Shown in pieces: positions 48,545 through 58,600 of a stretch of DNA of 64,000 bases; positions within the stretch are counted from its first letter, which is position 1; every line of letters starts with the position of its first letter. Made by a program: the position numbers and the translations under genes. The notes beneath the pieces are model-generated. The model made no database searches and was not told where the DNA came from. It was given only the letters and a program-made list of their open reading frames with translations. This stretch comes from Limnobaculum allomyrinae (GTDB lineage: Bacteria; Pseudomonadota; Gammaproteobacteria; Enterobacterales; Enterobacteriaceae): the NCBI RefSeq assembly GCF_016649425.1, contig NZ_JADRCR010000001.1:248001-312000 (forward strand), in the 5' to 3' direction.

Positions 48545-49506
48545 TTATTTATATTCTCAGGCGGCTACTGCTGGCATTGATAACGTTACTGATTCTAACC
48601 TTTGTTAGCTTCAGTATTTCCTACTATACACCTAATGCACCGCTGGCTGGTGCGCGTCTGTTTGATGCTTACGTTTTTTATATGGAGAGCCTGCTTCAGG
48701 GAGAATTTGGTACTTCGGTCATTAATGGACAAATTATCGGCGAACAGTTAAAAATTGTGTTTCCTGCCACTCTTGAACTGTGCATTTTTGCCTTTGTGAT
48801 TGCTTTAGGCTTAGGGATTCCACTCGGTATTTTGGCAGCCATGTCAAAAGAGAAATGGCCTGACTATATTATTACCTCCTTTTCTCTGTTTGGCTTCTCT
48901 ATTCCTATCTTTTGGCTTGCATTGCTACTGATGCTGTTTTTCTCGTTAACCCTTGGCTGGTTACCGGTTTCCGGTCGTTATGATTTGTTATATCAAATCA
49001 AACCCATTACCGGCGTCGCATTAATTGATGCCTGGTTCTCTGATTCACATTATCGTGAAGAAATTATTGTCAGCGTATTGAAACACCTGATTTTACCCGT
49101 ACTCACTCTGGCCGTGGCACCAACAACGGAAGTTATTCGCCTGACGCGTCAAAGCGTCATTCAAATTATTGGACAGAATTACATTAAAGCCGCGGCAACT
49201 CGCGGTCTGTCCCGGTTTACCATTATTCGTCGTCATGTGCTGCACAATGCCCTACCGATGATCATTCCTAAACTGAGTTTACAGTTTTCCACTATGTTAG
49301 CTCTGGCAATGATCACTGAGTCAGTGTTTAACTGGCCGGGTTTAGGCCGTTGGTTAATTCTGGCAATTCGTCAACAGGATTTTGCGGTGATCTCCGCAGG
49401 TATTATCGTAATGGGAAGTCTGTCCATCGCAGTTAACCTGATTGCCGATATCTTTAGCGCAATGACTAACCCTTTTAAAAATAAGGAGTGGTATGCTTTC
49501 CGATAA
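48541..49506 (+). CDS. sapB: SapB permease
   Basis: 321 residues, DppB-type permease with six helices. The coupling loop is [30 protein letters not shown], shown in parts: [16 protein letters not shown] then HNALP. ATG overlaps the sapA stop by four bases. With SapC it forms the peptide channel. Confidence 0.96.
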   Translation: MIIYILRRLLLALITLLILTFVSFSISYYTPNAPLAGARLFDAYVFYMESLLQGEFGTSVINGQIIGEQLKIVFPATLELCIFAFVIALGLGIPLGILAAMSKEKWPDYIITSFSLFGFSIPIFWLALLLMLFFSLTLGWLPVSGRYDLLYQIKPITGVALIDAWFSDSHYREEIIVSVLKHLILPVLTLAVAPTTEVIRLTRQSVIQIIGQNYIKAAATRGLSRFTIIRRHVLHNALPMIIPKLSLQFSTMLALAMITESVFNWPGLGRWLILAIRQQDFAVISAGIIVMGSLSIAVNLIADIFSAMTNPFKNKEWYAFR

Positions 49507-50383
49507 CGTATACCGCGAAAAGAAAATGCCGGGAGCCATGAGCTATATCTGGCAGCGGATCCATAAAGACATTCTGGCTATGATTGGTCTTTATGGTTTT
49601 GTTATGTTGATTGTTTTGTGTCTGTTTGGTGAGTTAATCGCACCCTACCAGCTCGATCAGCAGTTTCTCGGTTACCAGCTTCTGCCACCGTCCTGGTCTC
49701 GTCATGGTGATGTATCCTTCTTTCTGGGAACTGATGATTTAGGTCGGGATCTGTTAAGCCGTCTGCTTAATGGTGCAGCACCAACGTTTGGTTCAGCGCT
49801 GCTGGTTACCTTAGCCGCTGCTTTTTGCGGCACCCTGCTTGGTTTATTCGCTGGTGTCAGTCATGGATTACGTTCTGCTGCATTAAACCATATGCTGGAC
49901 ACGTTACTGGCCATTCCATCTTTACTACTGGCGATCATTGTTGTTGCCTTCCTGGGGCCACGCCTGGAACATGCCATGTTCGCCATCTGGCTGGCGTTAT
50001 TACCTCGTATGGTTCATACCATATACAGAACCGTTCACGATGAGCTGGAAAAGGAGTATGTTATCGCAGCACGTCTGGACGGTGCATCCACCGCCTATAT
50101 TCTGTGGAATGGTTTGCTGCCAAATATTGCTCCGGTACTGGTGACAGAATTTACTCGTTCACTTTCTATGGCAATTATGGATATTGCTGCGTTAGGCTTT
50201 CTGAATCTTGGTGCTCAAATGCCATCACCTGAATGGGGAGCCATGCTGGGAGATTCTCTGGAGTTATTGTATGTAGCGCCCTGGAGTGTGATGTTACCGG
50301 GTGCTGCTATTATGATTAGCGTATTGCTGGTCAACCTTCTCGGCGATGGGTTATACCGGGCTATCTCTACGGGTGATGAATAA
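49493..50383 (+). CDS. sapC: SapC permease
   Basis: 296 residues, DppC-type. It has the N-terminal cytosolic cap, then helices and the coupling loop [30 protein letters not shown] (in parts: [22 protein letters not shown]). [20 protein letters not shown] is the periplasm-facing family block. The start overlaps sapB by 14 bases. Stop overlaps sapD (TAATG). Confidence 0.96.
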   Translation: MLSDNVYREKKMPGAMSYIWQRIHKDILAMIGLYGFVMLIVLCLFGELIAPYQLDQQFLGYQLLPPSWSRHGDVSFFLGTDDLGRDLLSRLLNGAAPTFGSALLVTLAAAFCGTLLGLFAGVSHGLRSAALNHMLDTLLAIPSLLLAIIVVAFLGPRLEHAMFAIWLALLPRMVHTIYRTVHDELEKEYVIAARLDGASTAYILWNGLLPNIAPVLVTEFTRSLSMAIMDIAALGFLNLGAQMPSPEWGAMLGDSLELLYVAPWSVMLPGAAIMISVLLVNLLGDGLYRAISTGDE

Positions 50384-51378
50384 TGCCTTTACTCGATATT
50401 CGTAATCTCACCATTGAATTTATGACTGCCGATGGTCCGGTAAAAGCCGTTGATCGCGTCAGCCTCACCCTAACCGAAGGAGAAATTCGGGGACTTGTGG
50501 GTGAGTCCGGTTCAGGAAAAAGTCTGATAGCTAAGGCTATTTGCGGCATCAGTAAGGATAACTGGCGTATTACTGCTGACCGTTTCCGTTTAGATGATAT
50601 CGACTTATTAAAGCTTACCCCTCGTCAGCGCAGAAAACTGGTGGGACATAATATTTCAATGATCTTTCAGGAACCGCAATCCTGTCTGGATCCCTCAGAA
50701 AGAGTCGGCCGCCAGCTAATTCAGGCTATTCCCGGATGGACTTATAAAGGCCACTGGTGGCAGCGCTTTAACTGGCGTAAACATCGGGCCATTGAGCTAC
50801 TACATCGGGTAGGTATTAAAGACCACAAAGATATCATGCGCAGTTATCCTTACGAGATCACGGAAGGTGAATGTCAGAAAGTCATGATTGCCATTGCGTT
50901 GGCTAATCAACCAAGATTGCTGATTGCCGATGAACCCACTAACGCAATGGAACCGACAACTCAGGCACAAATCTTCCGCTTGCTGGCCAGAATGAATCAA
51001 AATAACAACACCACTATTCTGTTGATTAGTCATGACCTGCAAATGATGAGTAAATGGGCAACGCGAATTAATGTAATGTACTGTGGTCAAACGGTAGAAA
51101 GCGCATTATGTGATGAGTTACTGACTGCACCTCACCACCCCTATACACAGGCGTTAATTCGTGCAATGCCTGATTTTGGTCGTGCTTTACCCCATAAAAG
51201 CCGTTTAAATACCTTATCGGGTGTTATTCCCTCTCTTGAGCATTTGCCCATTGGTTGTCGTCTGGGGCCTCGTTGTCCTTATGCGCAGAAAAAATGCATA
51301 GAAACACCACGATTAAGAGATGTGAAAGGCCATAAGTTTGCCTGCCATTTTCCTCTTAACTATGAGGAGCCATCCTGA
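50383..51378 (+). CDS. sapD: SapD ATPase
   Basis: 331 residues. Walker A GESGSGKS at 40-47, Walker [14 protein letters not shown], switch ISHDLQMM, and a C-terminal Oligopeptide transporter tail with [14 protein letters not shown] (Cys residues). The signature reads ITEGECQK instead of LSGGQ; this substitution is a known property of SapD. In E. coli SapD also supports Trk potassium uptake. Confidence 0.96.
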   Translation: MPLLDIRNLTIEFMTADGPVKAVDRVSLTLTEGEIRGLVGESGSGKSLIAKAICGISKDNWRITADRFRLDDIDLLKLTPRQRRKLVGHNISMIFQEPQSCLDPSERVGRQLIQAIPGWTYKGHWWQRFNWRKHRAIELLHRVGIKDHKDIMRSYPYEITEGECQKVMIAIALANQPRLLIADEPTNAMEPTTQAQIFRLLARMNQNNNTTILLISHDLQMMSKWATRINVMYCGQTVESALCDELLTAPHHPYTQALIRAMPDFGRALPHKSRLNTLSGVIPSLEHLPIGCRLGPRCPYAQKKCIETPRLRDVKGHKFACHFPLNYEEPS

Positions 51379-52190
51379 TGGGTACCTTACTTGAAGTCCG
51401 TAATTTATCCAAAACCTTCCATTTTCGGACAGGCTTGTTTCGCCCTCATGAACTGGAAGCGGTAAAACCCGTCAGCTTTATTCTGCGTGAAAAGCAAACT
51501 ATGGCGATTATTGGCGAGAACGGTTCAGGCAAGTCAACTTTGGCAAAAATGATTTCCGGCATGATTAAACCAACGTCGGGAGAAATGATGATCGGAGATC
51601 ATAAACTGGAGTTTGGTGATTATGGTTACCGCAGTCAGCATATTCGCATGATCTTTCAAGACCCAAATACCTCATTTAATCCACGACAACGTATTGGCCA
51701 GTTGTTGGATATTCCCCTGAAGCTGAATACCAATCTGGAAGCCTCCGCACGGGAAAAACAGATTAATCTGACCTTGCGTCAGGTGGGTTTGCTCCCAGAC
51801 CATGCTTACTATTACCCACAAATGCTGGCATCTGGTCAGAAACAACGGGTTGCATTGGCCAGGGCATTAATATTACAACCTAAAATTATCATTGCCGATG
51901 AAGCATTAGCGTCACTGGATATGTCCATGCGTTCACAACTAGTGAATTTAATGATGGAATTACAGGAAAAGCACGGTATATCCTATATCTATGTAAGCCA
52001 ACATCTCGGCATGATTAAACATGTCAGCGACCAACTACTGGTCATGCAAAATGGTGAAGTGGTTGAACGCGGTAATACAGCAGAAGTTATCGCTTCACCG
52101 CTGCATGATATCACCCGCCGAATGATTAACAGCCACTTTACCGAAGCGTTAACCGCCGATCACTGGCGTAAAGATGTTTCAGATATTTAA
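51378..52190 (+). CDS. sapF: SapF ATPase
   Basis: 270 residues. Walker A GENGSGKS at 46-53, signature LASGQKQR (Ala-Ser-Gly in place of LSGG), Walker B IIIADEALASLDMS, switch VSQHLGMI. It lacks the Oligo_HPY tail of SapD. Its start overlaps sapD (TGATG). Last gene of sapABCDF; a compound terminator follows. Confidence 0.96.
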   Translation: MGTLLEVRNLSKTFHFRTGLFRPHELEAVKPVSFILREKQTMAIIGENGSGKSTLAKMISGMIKPTSGEMMIGDHKLEFGDYGYRSQHIRMIFQDPNTSFNPRQRIGQLLDIPLKLNTNLEASAREKQINLTLRQVGLLPDHAYYYPQMLASGQKQRVALARALILQPKIIIADEALASLDMSMRSQLVNLMMELQEKHGISYIYVSQHLGMIKHVSDQLLVMQNGEVVERGNTAEVIASPLHDITRRMINSHFTEALTADHWRKDVSDI

Positions 52191-52254
52191 CGGCAGGTAG
52201 CAGAATATGGAACCCCAAAATAGCCAATAACGCTACCTGTTTCATATCACTGAT

Positions 52255-52310
52255 CGGAGCAGTATGACAAACATGCGCTATCCATCGTAGTGCATGATAG
52301 AATTGCTCCG
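52255..52310 (+). terminator. Compound terminator of the sap operon
   Basis: Outer stem CGGAGCA / TGCTCCG, inner stem CATGCGCTA / TAGTGCATG (one G-T pair), then T7 (52311-52317). It is longer than a usual terminator and could end a small RNA derived from the sap 3' region. Confidence 0.7.
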
Positions 52311-52377
52311 TTTTTTTAACAATGACTGTTCCGGGTATACTCCGGCGGCCATCAAATTGACTACAAGGATCATAGCT

Positions 52378-53169
52378 ATGGGTTTTTTAACCGGTAAGCG
52401 CATTCTGGTTACTGGCGTTGCCAGCAATCGTTCAATCGCCTTTGGTATTGCACAAGCAATGAAACGTGAAGGTGCAGAACTGGCGCTGACTTATCAGAAT
52501 GAAAGACTGAAATCTCGCGTAGAAGAGTTTGCTAACGAATTGGGCTGCAAGATCGTATTACCATGCGATGTTGCTGAAGATTCAAGCATTACTGAGCTGT
52601 TTGCTCAACTGGCTAAAGTATGGCCTAAATTCGACGGTTTCGTTCACTCTATCGGTTTTGCTCCTGGCGACCAGTTAGATGGTGACTATGTAAACGCGGT
52701 AACTCGTGAAGGCTTCAACATTGCTCACGATATCAGCTCTTATAGTTTCGTAGCACTGGCCAAAGCTTGCCGCAGCATGTTAAATCCGGGCTCTGCATTA
52801 CTGACCCTTTCTTATTTAGGGGCTGAACGCGCTATTCCAAACTATAACGTAATGGGATTAGCTAAAGCTTCTCTGGAAGCTAACGTTCGCTATATGGCTA
52901 ACGCAATGGGGCCTGAAGGAGTTCGTGTTAACGCAATCTCCGCTGGCCCAATTCGCACATTAGCCGCTTCCGGCATCAAAGACTTCAAAAAGATGCTGGC
53001 TCACTGTGAAGCTGTTACTCCAATTCGTCGTACTGTGACCATTGAAGATGTAGGTAACTCAGCAGCATTCCTGTGCTCTGACCTGTCTGCAGGCGTGAGT
53101 GGTGAAGTTCTGCACGTTGATGGTGGTTTCAGCATCGCTGCAATGAATGAGCTTGAGCTAAAAGCCTAA
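52378..53169 (+). CDS. fabI: Enoyl-ACP reductase FabI
   Basis: 263 residues from the ATG at 52378 (AAGGATC upstream), with start [10 protein letters not shown] as in E. coli. NAD site [13 protein letters not shown], Gly93 region [11 protein letters not shown], and the catalytic Tyr146, Tyr156, Lys163 ([22 protein letters not shown]), numbered as in E. coli. It does the last reduction of fatty acid elongation and is the triclosan target; Gly93 is unchanged here. A TATACT hexamer at 52336 is a likely -10. Synteny sap-fabI-rnb is kept. Confidence 0.98.
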   Translation: MGFLTGKRILVTGVASNRSIAFGIAQAMKREGAELALTYQNERLKSRVEEFANELGCKIVLPCDVAEDSSITELFAQLAKVWPKFDGFVHSIGFAPGDQLDGDYVNAVTREGFNIAHDISSYSFVALAKACRSMLNPGSALLTLSYLGAERAIPNYNVMGLAKASLEANVRYMANAMGPEGVRVNAISAGPIRTLAASGIKDFKKMLAHCEAVTPIRRTVTIEDVGNSAAFLCSDLSAGVSGEVLHVDGGFSIAAMNELELKA

Positions 53170-53179
53170 TCCTCACATA

Positions 53180-53213
53180 ATTTCGGCTTACTGCTGATGC
53201 GGTAAGCCGAAAT
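53180..53213. terminator. Terminator between fabI and ppnP
   Basis: Perfect 12-base stem ATTTCGGCTTAC / GTAAGCCGAAAT with a 10-base loop; both strands run into T/A-rich sequence. Confidence 0.75.
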
Positions 53214-53250
53214 ATTCTTAACTACATTCTTAACTACAAATCAGAAATTA

Positions 53251-53535
53251 TTATAAATAGCGGCACAGATAGGCCGTACTCTCACATACCTGAACGTTAA
53301 ACTCACTTTTCCCCGGTACATGGAATGACTCCCCTGCGGAAAACACCGTCCATTCCGTCGCACCCGGCAGCAGCACTTTAAGAGAACCAGTAATCACTGT
53401 CATCTCTTCAGGTTGTGCTGTACCAAAGTTATATTCACCTGCCGCCATCACCCCTACGCTGGAACGACCAATGCTCCCATTTTCAAAGCCAATCGATTTT
53501 ACTTTTCCGGCAAAATATTCATTTACATTGAGCAT
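53251..53535 (-). CDS. ppnP: Pyrimidine/purine nucleoside phosphorylase PpnP
   Basis: 94 residues (E. coli YaiE/PpnP 94), one cupin fold. Conserved are [37 protein letters not shown] and [14 protein letters not shown]. It phosphorylyses several nucleosides to sugar-1-phosphate and base, in the cytosol. In E. coli it lies elsewhere (yaiE), so its location here is a rearrangement. Confidence 0.94.
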   Translation of the reverse strand: MLNVNEYFAGKVKSIGFENGSIGRSSVGVMAAGEYNFGTAQPEEMTVITGSLKVLLPGATEWTVFSAGESFHVPGKSEFNVQVCESTAYLCRYL

Positions 53536-53781
53536 AATTGGGTACCTGATGTGAGTTGTAAAACAGAATCTTTATATTAAGAAAATCAGTGAATTATTGT
53601 CACAAACAAAATGTCAGTTTGTGAAGCATAACCGATATTCACCTTTTTATTATCGGACTTCACTATCATGACATATCAATTAATTGCGGTAAACGACAGG
53701 ATAAGCTTGCTCCCGACACGCCTTTTGTGTAAAACAAGCCATCATAAAAATGGTTAACTCATTGAATAGCGCTCCTCATAT

Positions 53782-55725
53782 ATGTTTCAAAATAACCCGC
53801 TGCTCGCTCAGCTTAAACAGCAACTTCATGCTAATACTCCACGGGTTGAAGGCATTGTTAAGGCCACCGAAAAAGGTTTTGGCTTTCTTGAAGTAGATAA
53901 TCAGAAAAGCTACTTTATTCCACCGCCTCAAATGAAGAAAGTTATGCATGGTGACCGTGTTTCCGCCACCATTCATACGGAGAAAGACCGTGAGTTAGCA
54001 GAACCGGAAACGCTAATAGAACCCTTTCTGACACGTTTTATTGGTCGTATTCAGCAAAAGAATGACCGGTTAATGGTGATCCCCGACCATCCAATGATTA
54101 AAGATGTCATTCCATGTAAACCAGTAAAAGGACTGACTCACACTTTAATTCAGGGGGACTGGGTCGTTGCGGAGATAACCAACCATCCATTGAAAGATAA
54201 TCGTGGATTTCAGGCGCAAATCAATGAGTACATTACCCATGGAGACGACCATTTAGCACCATGGTGGGTGACATTGTCACGTCATCAGTTAGAGCGAGCT
54301 GCGCCAGAATGGACGTCAGAAACTATTCAGGATGATGGAATTGTTCGCCGTGATTTAACCGAGTTAAACTTTGTCACTATTGATAGCGAATCTACCGAAG
54401 ATATGGATGATGCGCTATACGTTGAACAACTGGATAACCAGTTGCTTCGACTATCCATCGCTATTGCCGATCCAAGCGCTTACGTGAAGCCCGGAAGTGA
54501 GCTGGATAAGACAGCATTAAAACGAGCGTTTACCAATTATCTGCCGGGTTTCAATATCCCGATGCTTCCAAGAGAACTATCGGATAATCTTTGCTCCCTA
54601 TTGCCTAACCAACGTCGTCCGGCACTGGTTTGTCAGGTAACCCTCTCTCCAGATGGTTCAATCAGTGATGATATTGCGTTTTTCTGTGCCTGGATAACAT
54701 CTAAGGCGAAACTGGATTATGAAAAACTCTCGGACTGGATTGAAGGTATTGACGGCTGGAAACCAGAACAGCCGGAAATAGCGCAGCAAATAGAGTTACT
54801 ACATCAGGTTGCACTACGCCGTATCTCTTGGCGAACAGAGCATGCATTGGTATTTAAAGATCGGCCTGATTATCGCTTTATTCTCGGCGAAAATGGTCAG
54901 GTATTGGATATTATTACTGAATACCGCCGTATTGCTAATCGTATTGTAGAAGAGTCAATGATTGTGGCTAATATATGTGCCGCTATTGTGCTGAAAACAC
55001 GATTAGGTTATGGGATCTTTAACGTCCATGCAGGTTTCGACCCTACTCTGGTCGATCAGGCTATCAATATTTTGGAGCTCAATGGGGCTGAGTTTGATAA
55101 AGAAAAGATCCTGACACTTGATGGATTTTGCGAACTACGCCGCTTCCTGGATAAACAACCAACATCCTATTTAGATAGCCGTATTCGCAAATACCAAACC
55201 TATGCGGAGATCAGCACTACGCCAGCGCCACACTATGGTTTGGGACTGGAAGCTTACGCTACCTGGACTTCTCCAATTCGTAAATATGGCGATATTATTA
55301 ATCATCGCTTATTAAAAGCACTCATTCACGACAGTCCATCCACAGCACCGGATGAAAGTGTAATGCAACCGTTGACAGAACGCCGTCGGGCTAATCGTAT
55401 TGCAGAGCGAGATGTCAGTGATTGGTTATATGCGCGCTTTTTACAAGATAAAGCAGGAACGGACATTCGCTATCAGGCAGAGATTATGGATATCTCCCGC
55501 GGCGGCATGAGAATTAAGTTGCTTGAAAATGGTGCAGTGGCATTTATTCCGGCTCCATTTATTCACCCGGTACGTGATGAACTGGTGTGCAGCGCAGAGA
55601 ACGGTACCATACAGCTTAATGGCAATGTGATTTATCGTCAGGGTGATTCGCTGGAGGTCACTATTGCAGAGGTTCGAATGGAGACTCGTAGCATCATCGC
55701 TCGTCCCGCTCCATCACTCTCTTAA
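53782..55725 (+). CDS. rnb: Ribonuclease II
   Basis: 647 residues (E. coli 644). Order: cold-shock domains ([25 protein letters not shown]) about 24-170, the RNB catalytic domain about 190-530 with STEDMDDAL (Asp-Asp metal ligands), [18 protein letters not shown] and [13 protein letters not shown], and a C-terminal S1 domain. It degrades single-stranded RNA 3' to 5' with release of 5'-monophosphates. Monocistronic; strong terminator after it. Confidence 0.97.
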   Translation: MFQNNPLLAQLKQQLHANTPRVEGIVKATEKGFGFLEVDNQKSYFIPPPQMKKVMHGDRVSATIHTEKDRELAEPETLIEPFLTRFIGRIQQKNDRLMVIPDHPMIKDVIPCKPVKGLTHTLIQGDWVVAEITNHPLKDNRGFQAQINEYITHGDDHLAPWWVTLSRHQLERAAPEWTSETIQDDGIVRRDLTELNFVTIDSESTEDMDDALYVEQLDNQLLRLSIAIADPSAYVKPGSELDKTALKRAFTNYLPGFNIPMLPRELSDNLCSLLPNQRRPALVCQVTLSPDGSISDDIAFFCAWITSKAKLDYEKLSDWIEGIDGWKPEQPEIAQQIELLHQVALRRISWRTEHALVFKDRPDYRFILGENGQVLDIITEYRRIANRIVEESMIVANICAAIVLKTRLGYGIFNVHAGFDPTLVDQAINILELNGAEFDKEKILTLDGFCELRRFLDKQPTSYLDSRIRKYQTYAEISTTPAPHYGLGLEAYATWTSPIRKYGDIINHRLLKALIHDSPSTAPDESVMQPLTERRRANRIAERDVSDWLYARFLQDKAGTDIRYQAEIMDISRGGMRIKLLENGAVAFIPAPFIHPVRDELVCSAENGTIQLNGNVIYRQGDSLEVTIAEVRMETRSIIARPAPSLS

Positions 55726-55750
55726 CGCCATCTCTTATTCTTATCTTTTG

Positions 55751-55777
55751 AATGCGCGCTGATTTTCAGCGCGCATT
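55751..55777 (+). terminator. rnb terminator
   Basis: Perfect 11-base stem AATGCGCGCTG / CAGCGCGCATT with loop ATTTT, followed by TATCTTTT. Confidence 0.88.
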
Positions 55778-55884
55778 TATCTTTTATTGCTGATTATCCT
55801 TTATCCGCTACATTAAAGAGGTTATAACGTTATCAACAGCTAATGTTTTACTCTTCCTTCATATAGTCAAACGGGAGCATCATT

Positions 55885-56145
55885 ATGACGATTACTTCGC
55901 TGAGCGTACGAATTCCCGCTGAGTTAAGGGCAAAATTAAAAGCCCAGGCAGAACACAATAAACACTCAATGAACGCTGAAATTATCAAACGACTGGAAGA
56001 GAGTTTTACCAGTCAGACCGAAACAGCGCCCTCTGTAAGCAAAAAAAAGAGTGCTGGTAGCGTAGAGCTCCCCGCTTCTGATGTGAATCGTATTCGTAAG
56101 GTACTGAAGAAAGCGGTAAAAGAGCTGAAGAAAAAAGCTGATTAA
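55885..56145 (+). CDS. Arc-type ribbon-helix-helix DNA-binding protein
   Basis: 86 residues. The N-terminal 45 are an Arc-like ribbon-helix-helix domain: a strand LSVRIPAELRAKLKAQAE followed by HNKHSMNAEIIKRLEESF. The rest is polar, ending in a Lys-rich helix KVLKKAVKELKKKAD, probably nonspecific DNA contact. Arc relatives are mostly phage repressors, but single chromosomal copies are common. Target unknown. GGGAGC precedes the ATG; a bidirectional terminator separates it from the cold-shock gene. Confidence 0.8.
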   Translation: MTITSLSVRIPAELRAKLKAQAEHNKHSMNAEIIKRLEESFTSQTETAPSVSKKKSAGSVELPASDVNRIRKVLKKAVKELKKKAD

Positions 56146-56182
56146 GTCATAAGAGCTCTGTTCTGACTATTTTCAGGCAATA

Positions 56183-56207
56183 AAAAACCCGCTCAATGCG
56201 GGTTTTT
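56183..56207. terminator. Bidirectional terminator Arc-type | csp
   Basis: Perfect stem AAAAACCCGC / GCGGGTTTTT with loop TCAAT. Confidence 0.9.
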
Positions 56208-56232
56208 GGCAATACGGTTATTGTGTAATAAA

Positions 56233-56442
56233 TTACAGAGCAACAACTTCAGCCGCAGACGGGCCACGTGGGCTGTCTTGAATAGAAAATTCAACATGCT
56301 GGCCTTCGGCCAGAGTTTTGAAACCATCATTAACGATAGCAGAGAAATGAACGAACACATCTTTGCTGCCATCAGTTGGAGTGATGAAACCAAAACCTTT
56401 ACTTTCGTTGAACCACTTAACGTGACCAGTTTTCTTAGACAT
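56233..56442 (-). CDS. cspE: Cold-shock protein, CspC/CspE type (copy 1)
   Basis: 69 residues from the ATG at 56442 (AGGAATT upstream); the longer frame to 56577 is read-through of the leader. RNA-binding motifs KGFGFIT (RNP1) and VFVHF (RNP2) are intact. Csp proteins melt RNA secondary structure and can act as antiterminators. cspE versus cspC cannot be told apart by sequence alone. Confidence 0.92.
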   Translation of the reverse strand: MSKKTGHVKWFNESKGFGFITPTDGSKDVFVHFSAIVNDGFKTLAEGQHVEFSIQDSPRGPSAAEVVAL

Positions 56443-56895
56443 TACAAAATTCCTATTGATGTTTAACCTGCCAAAAGGCACGAAAGGTCGGTAGTTGTGG
56501 TTACTTATGTTAAGCACTGAAGAAGAGAACCTGGAAGAAGTTAAGGATAACGAACTTGCCGGGAATACTTGATTCAAAATGACTTATCTGAAGTAGCTCT
56601 ATTTTACTGACCAAAAACATTACCGCATATCCAATAAATTTAGGCAAGGTGTTTTCAGCAACTGAATAAAAAATTAGATCAAGAGCACATATTTTTGTTT
56701 TTTAATTGCCATCGAAACGGTTAAGCAAATACTTATCAATGTTCTTATCCTAATATTAATTAGGCATCAGGTATAATGAGACATTAATTTCATTAATCAA
56801 ACTAATCCCACTAATCTGTAATGCAGAAAAACTTATTAACTGTTAGAATGAAAGACCTATTTATACTATAAATTGATTTGCACAAGAAAAATAAC
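56443..56895. promoter_or_regulatory. Leader region between the cold-shock gene and ygjP
   Basis: 453 bases without a trusted ORF. The part next to the csp ATG is the likely long 5' leader of the cold-shock mRNA; the rest is AT-rich with the ygjP promoter. ATTAATTTCATTAATCAAACTAATCCCACTAATC near 56783-56816 is a repeated TAAT-rich stretch. Confidence 0.4.
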
Positions 56896-57414
56896 GTGAA
56901 TTCCCTTCCCTATCTCGCAGGCTACCCGGAACACCTCAAACTACAGGTAGCTCAACTGGTTAAACAAGAAAAATTAGGCGCTTTATTACTAAGCCGTTAC
57001 CCTGCGCCACATATCTACGTCACCGATAAAATGCTATATCAGTATGTGACTGAGATAAAAAACCAATACATGAAGAATGCTCAATTAGTTAACAAAGTTT
57101 GTTATGACAATAAAATTCACATTATCAAACATGCATTAGGCTTGCACACTTCAATATCCCGAATTCAGGGTAGTAAATTAAAGTCAAAAGCAGAAATAAG
57201 AATATCAAATTTATTCAAATCAGCGCCTGAAGCATTATTACGAATGATCGTGGTGCATGAATTAGCCCACTTAAAAGAGAAGCAGCACAATAAAGAATTC
57301 TATAATCTATGCTGTTATATGGAACCAAACTACCATCAATTGGAGTTAGATACCCGACTTTATCTTACTTACCTGGAGAAATGTGGTGCGCTTTATTCTG
57401 ATGCTAATTCGTAA
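56896..57414 (+). CDS. ygjP: YgjP-like M48-type metallopeptidase
   Basis: 172 residues from the GTG at 56896, whose VNSLPYLAGYPEHLK aligns by memory with the E. coli YgjP start; a TTG at 56878 would add six residues. The zinc site is VVHELAHLKE (HELAH) with a downstream His-Asn-Lys-Glu-Phe, plus a later acidic residue (EFY). The family is a small soluble metalloprotein; E. coli YgjP has been reported as a UTP pyrophosphatase, while the HExxH points to a peptidase fold. Activity here is unproven. Confidence 0.85.
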   Translation: MNSLPYLAGYPEHLKLQVAQLVKQEKLGALLLSRYPAPHIYVTDKMLYQYVTEIKNQYMKNAQLVNKVCYDNKIHIIKHALGLHTSISRIQGSKLKSKAEIRISNLFKSAPEALLRMIVVHELAHLKEKQHNKEFYNLCCYMEPNYHQLELDTRLYLTYLEKCGALYSDANS

Positions 57415-57419
57415 AAGAA

Positions 57420-57596
57420 TTATTCATCATCAAAAGAGGCAAAAGTTTGCTCGCCCTGATGTGTTTCTCTAATCTCTTTGGCTACCAGAGCAATAGCTTC
57501 TCCACTGCTCATTCCTTCGGCCATTAATTGCTGAATGCGTTCTACAGCGTCTTGCTGCTGATCGTGACGAAGTGCATGTGAACCGATCGTAGTCAT
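57420..57596 (-). CDS. yoaH: YoaH (UPF0181) small protein
   Basis: 58 residues, too short for the usual length cutoff. Encodes [18 protein letters not shown] followed by [26 protein letters not shown], which is the conserved YoaH core. In E. coli yoaH is divergent from pabB, which is followed by nudL and sdaA; here nudL starts only about 155 bases away on the other strand and pabB is missing. Function unknown. Confidence 0.85.
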   Translation of the reverse strand: MTTIGSHALRHDQQQDAVERIQQLMAEGMSSGEAIALVAKEIRETHQGEQTFASFDDE

Positions 57597-57750
57597 ATAT
57601 TTCTATGTTCCCGGTAGGATAAAACAGCTTTTTTGCGCAATTGCACAAAATCATTTTACTAACGGCTATAATAGCACAGAATGAAACATCGCCGGGAATA
57701 TCTCCCGTTAATCTCGGCTATTTAACCAGAAATTTCAGTGATAATGGCTA

Positions 57751-58326
57751 ATGAGCGATATTCTTCAACATTTTATCCAACGTTTTCAGCTTCAATTACC
57801 GCCTCCGGCCTATGACACTCATCAGCTACGAAAAGCCGCGGTATTAATCCCAATAATTAATGGCAGGCCCCCTTCCTTGCTGTTAACTAAACGTTCTTCG
57901 GCTTTGCGTAAACATCCGGGTCAGGTCGCCTTTCCCGGTGGTGCAACCGATGATACAGATATATTGCCAGAGACTACTGCACTCAGAGAAGCCTATGAGG
58001 AGGTTGGTCTTAATCCGGGAAACGTTGAGATTATTGGTCAGCTCCCTGCAATGGACAGCGTAAGTGGTTTTCAGGTAACCCCGGTTGTGGGGGTATTACC
58101 TCCCGGATTAAGTTTCAGTAAAAATCATTATGAAGTAGAGAGGCTGTTTGAAGTCCCACTGGATTATGCTTTAAACAGTGATAACTATCATTTCATTGAT
58201 ATTGTTCGCCGCGGTAAACCTTTACGTGTCTACTTTCTTTATTATGCTGATAATTTGATCTGGGGACTTACCGCCGCTATTCTCCAACGCTTATCAATTC
58301 AAGTTAAAGGCTTTATATCTTATTAA
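57751..58326 (+). CDS. nudL: CoA pyrophosphatase NudL
   Basis: 191 residues (E. coli YeaB 192). Nudix box GGATDDTD...TALREAYEEVGL with the family's SALRKHPGQVAFPGG just before it, the CoA-pyrophosphatase signature. It cleaves CoA and its derivatives to 3',5'-ADP and 4'-phosphopantetheine. No good ribosome site is seen before the ATG, consistent with its original placement as a second gene after pabB. Confidence 0.9.
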   Translation: MSDILQHFIQRFQLQLPPPAYDTHQLRKAAVLIPIINGRPPSLLLTKRSSALRKHPGQVAFPGGATDDTDILPETTALREAYEEVGLNPGNVEIIGQLPAMDSVSGFQVTPVVGVLPPGLSFSKNHYEVERLFEVPLDYALNSDNYHFIDIVRRGKPLRVYFLYYADNLIWGLTAAILQRLSIQVKGFISY

Positions 58327-58600
58327 TTAACAAGTAATTAAAGTTTCTTGCAACTAATTTCCTTTTGAGTTTTAACTGATTAGAAAGCCAGCAATCACCG
58401 TCAAGAATATACCTTTCAATACACTATATTTATAGCCGAACACTATGCAAAAAGACTATAATTAGCTTATGAGCCAAGATGAAATCTTATTCAGATAATT
58501 TCAGGCAGGTCATTTGACTGATGAATATCCATAATATTTCTGGTGTTATTTAACACTTCGGCCAAATGATTAAACAAGTTTACCTACTGAGGAGTTTTGT

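Noticed and set aside
50383-51378. SapD signature ITEGECQK instead of LSGGQ
   Set aside because: This departure is a known, conserved feature of SapD, so it is not a defect.
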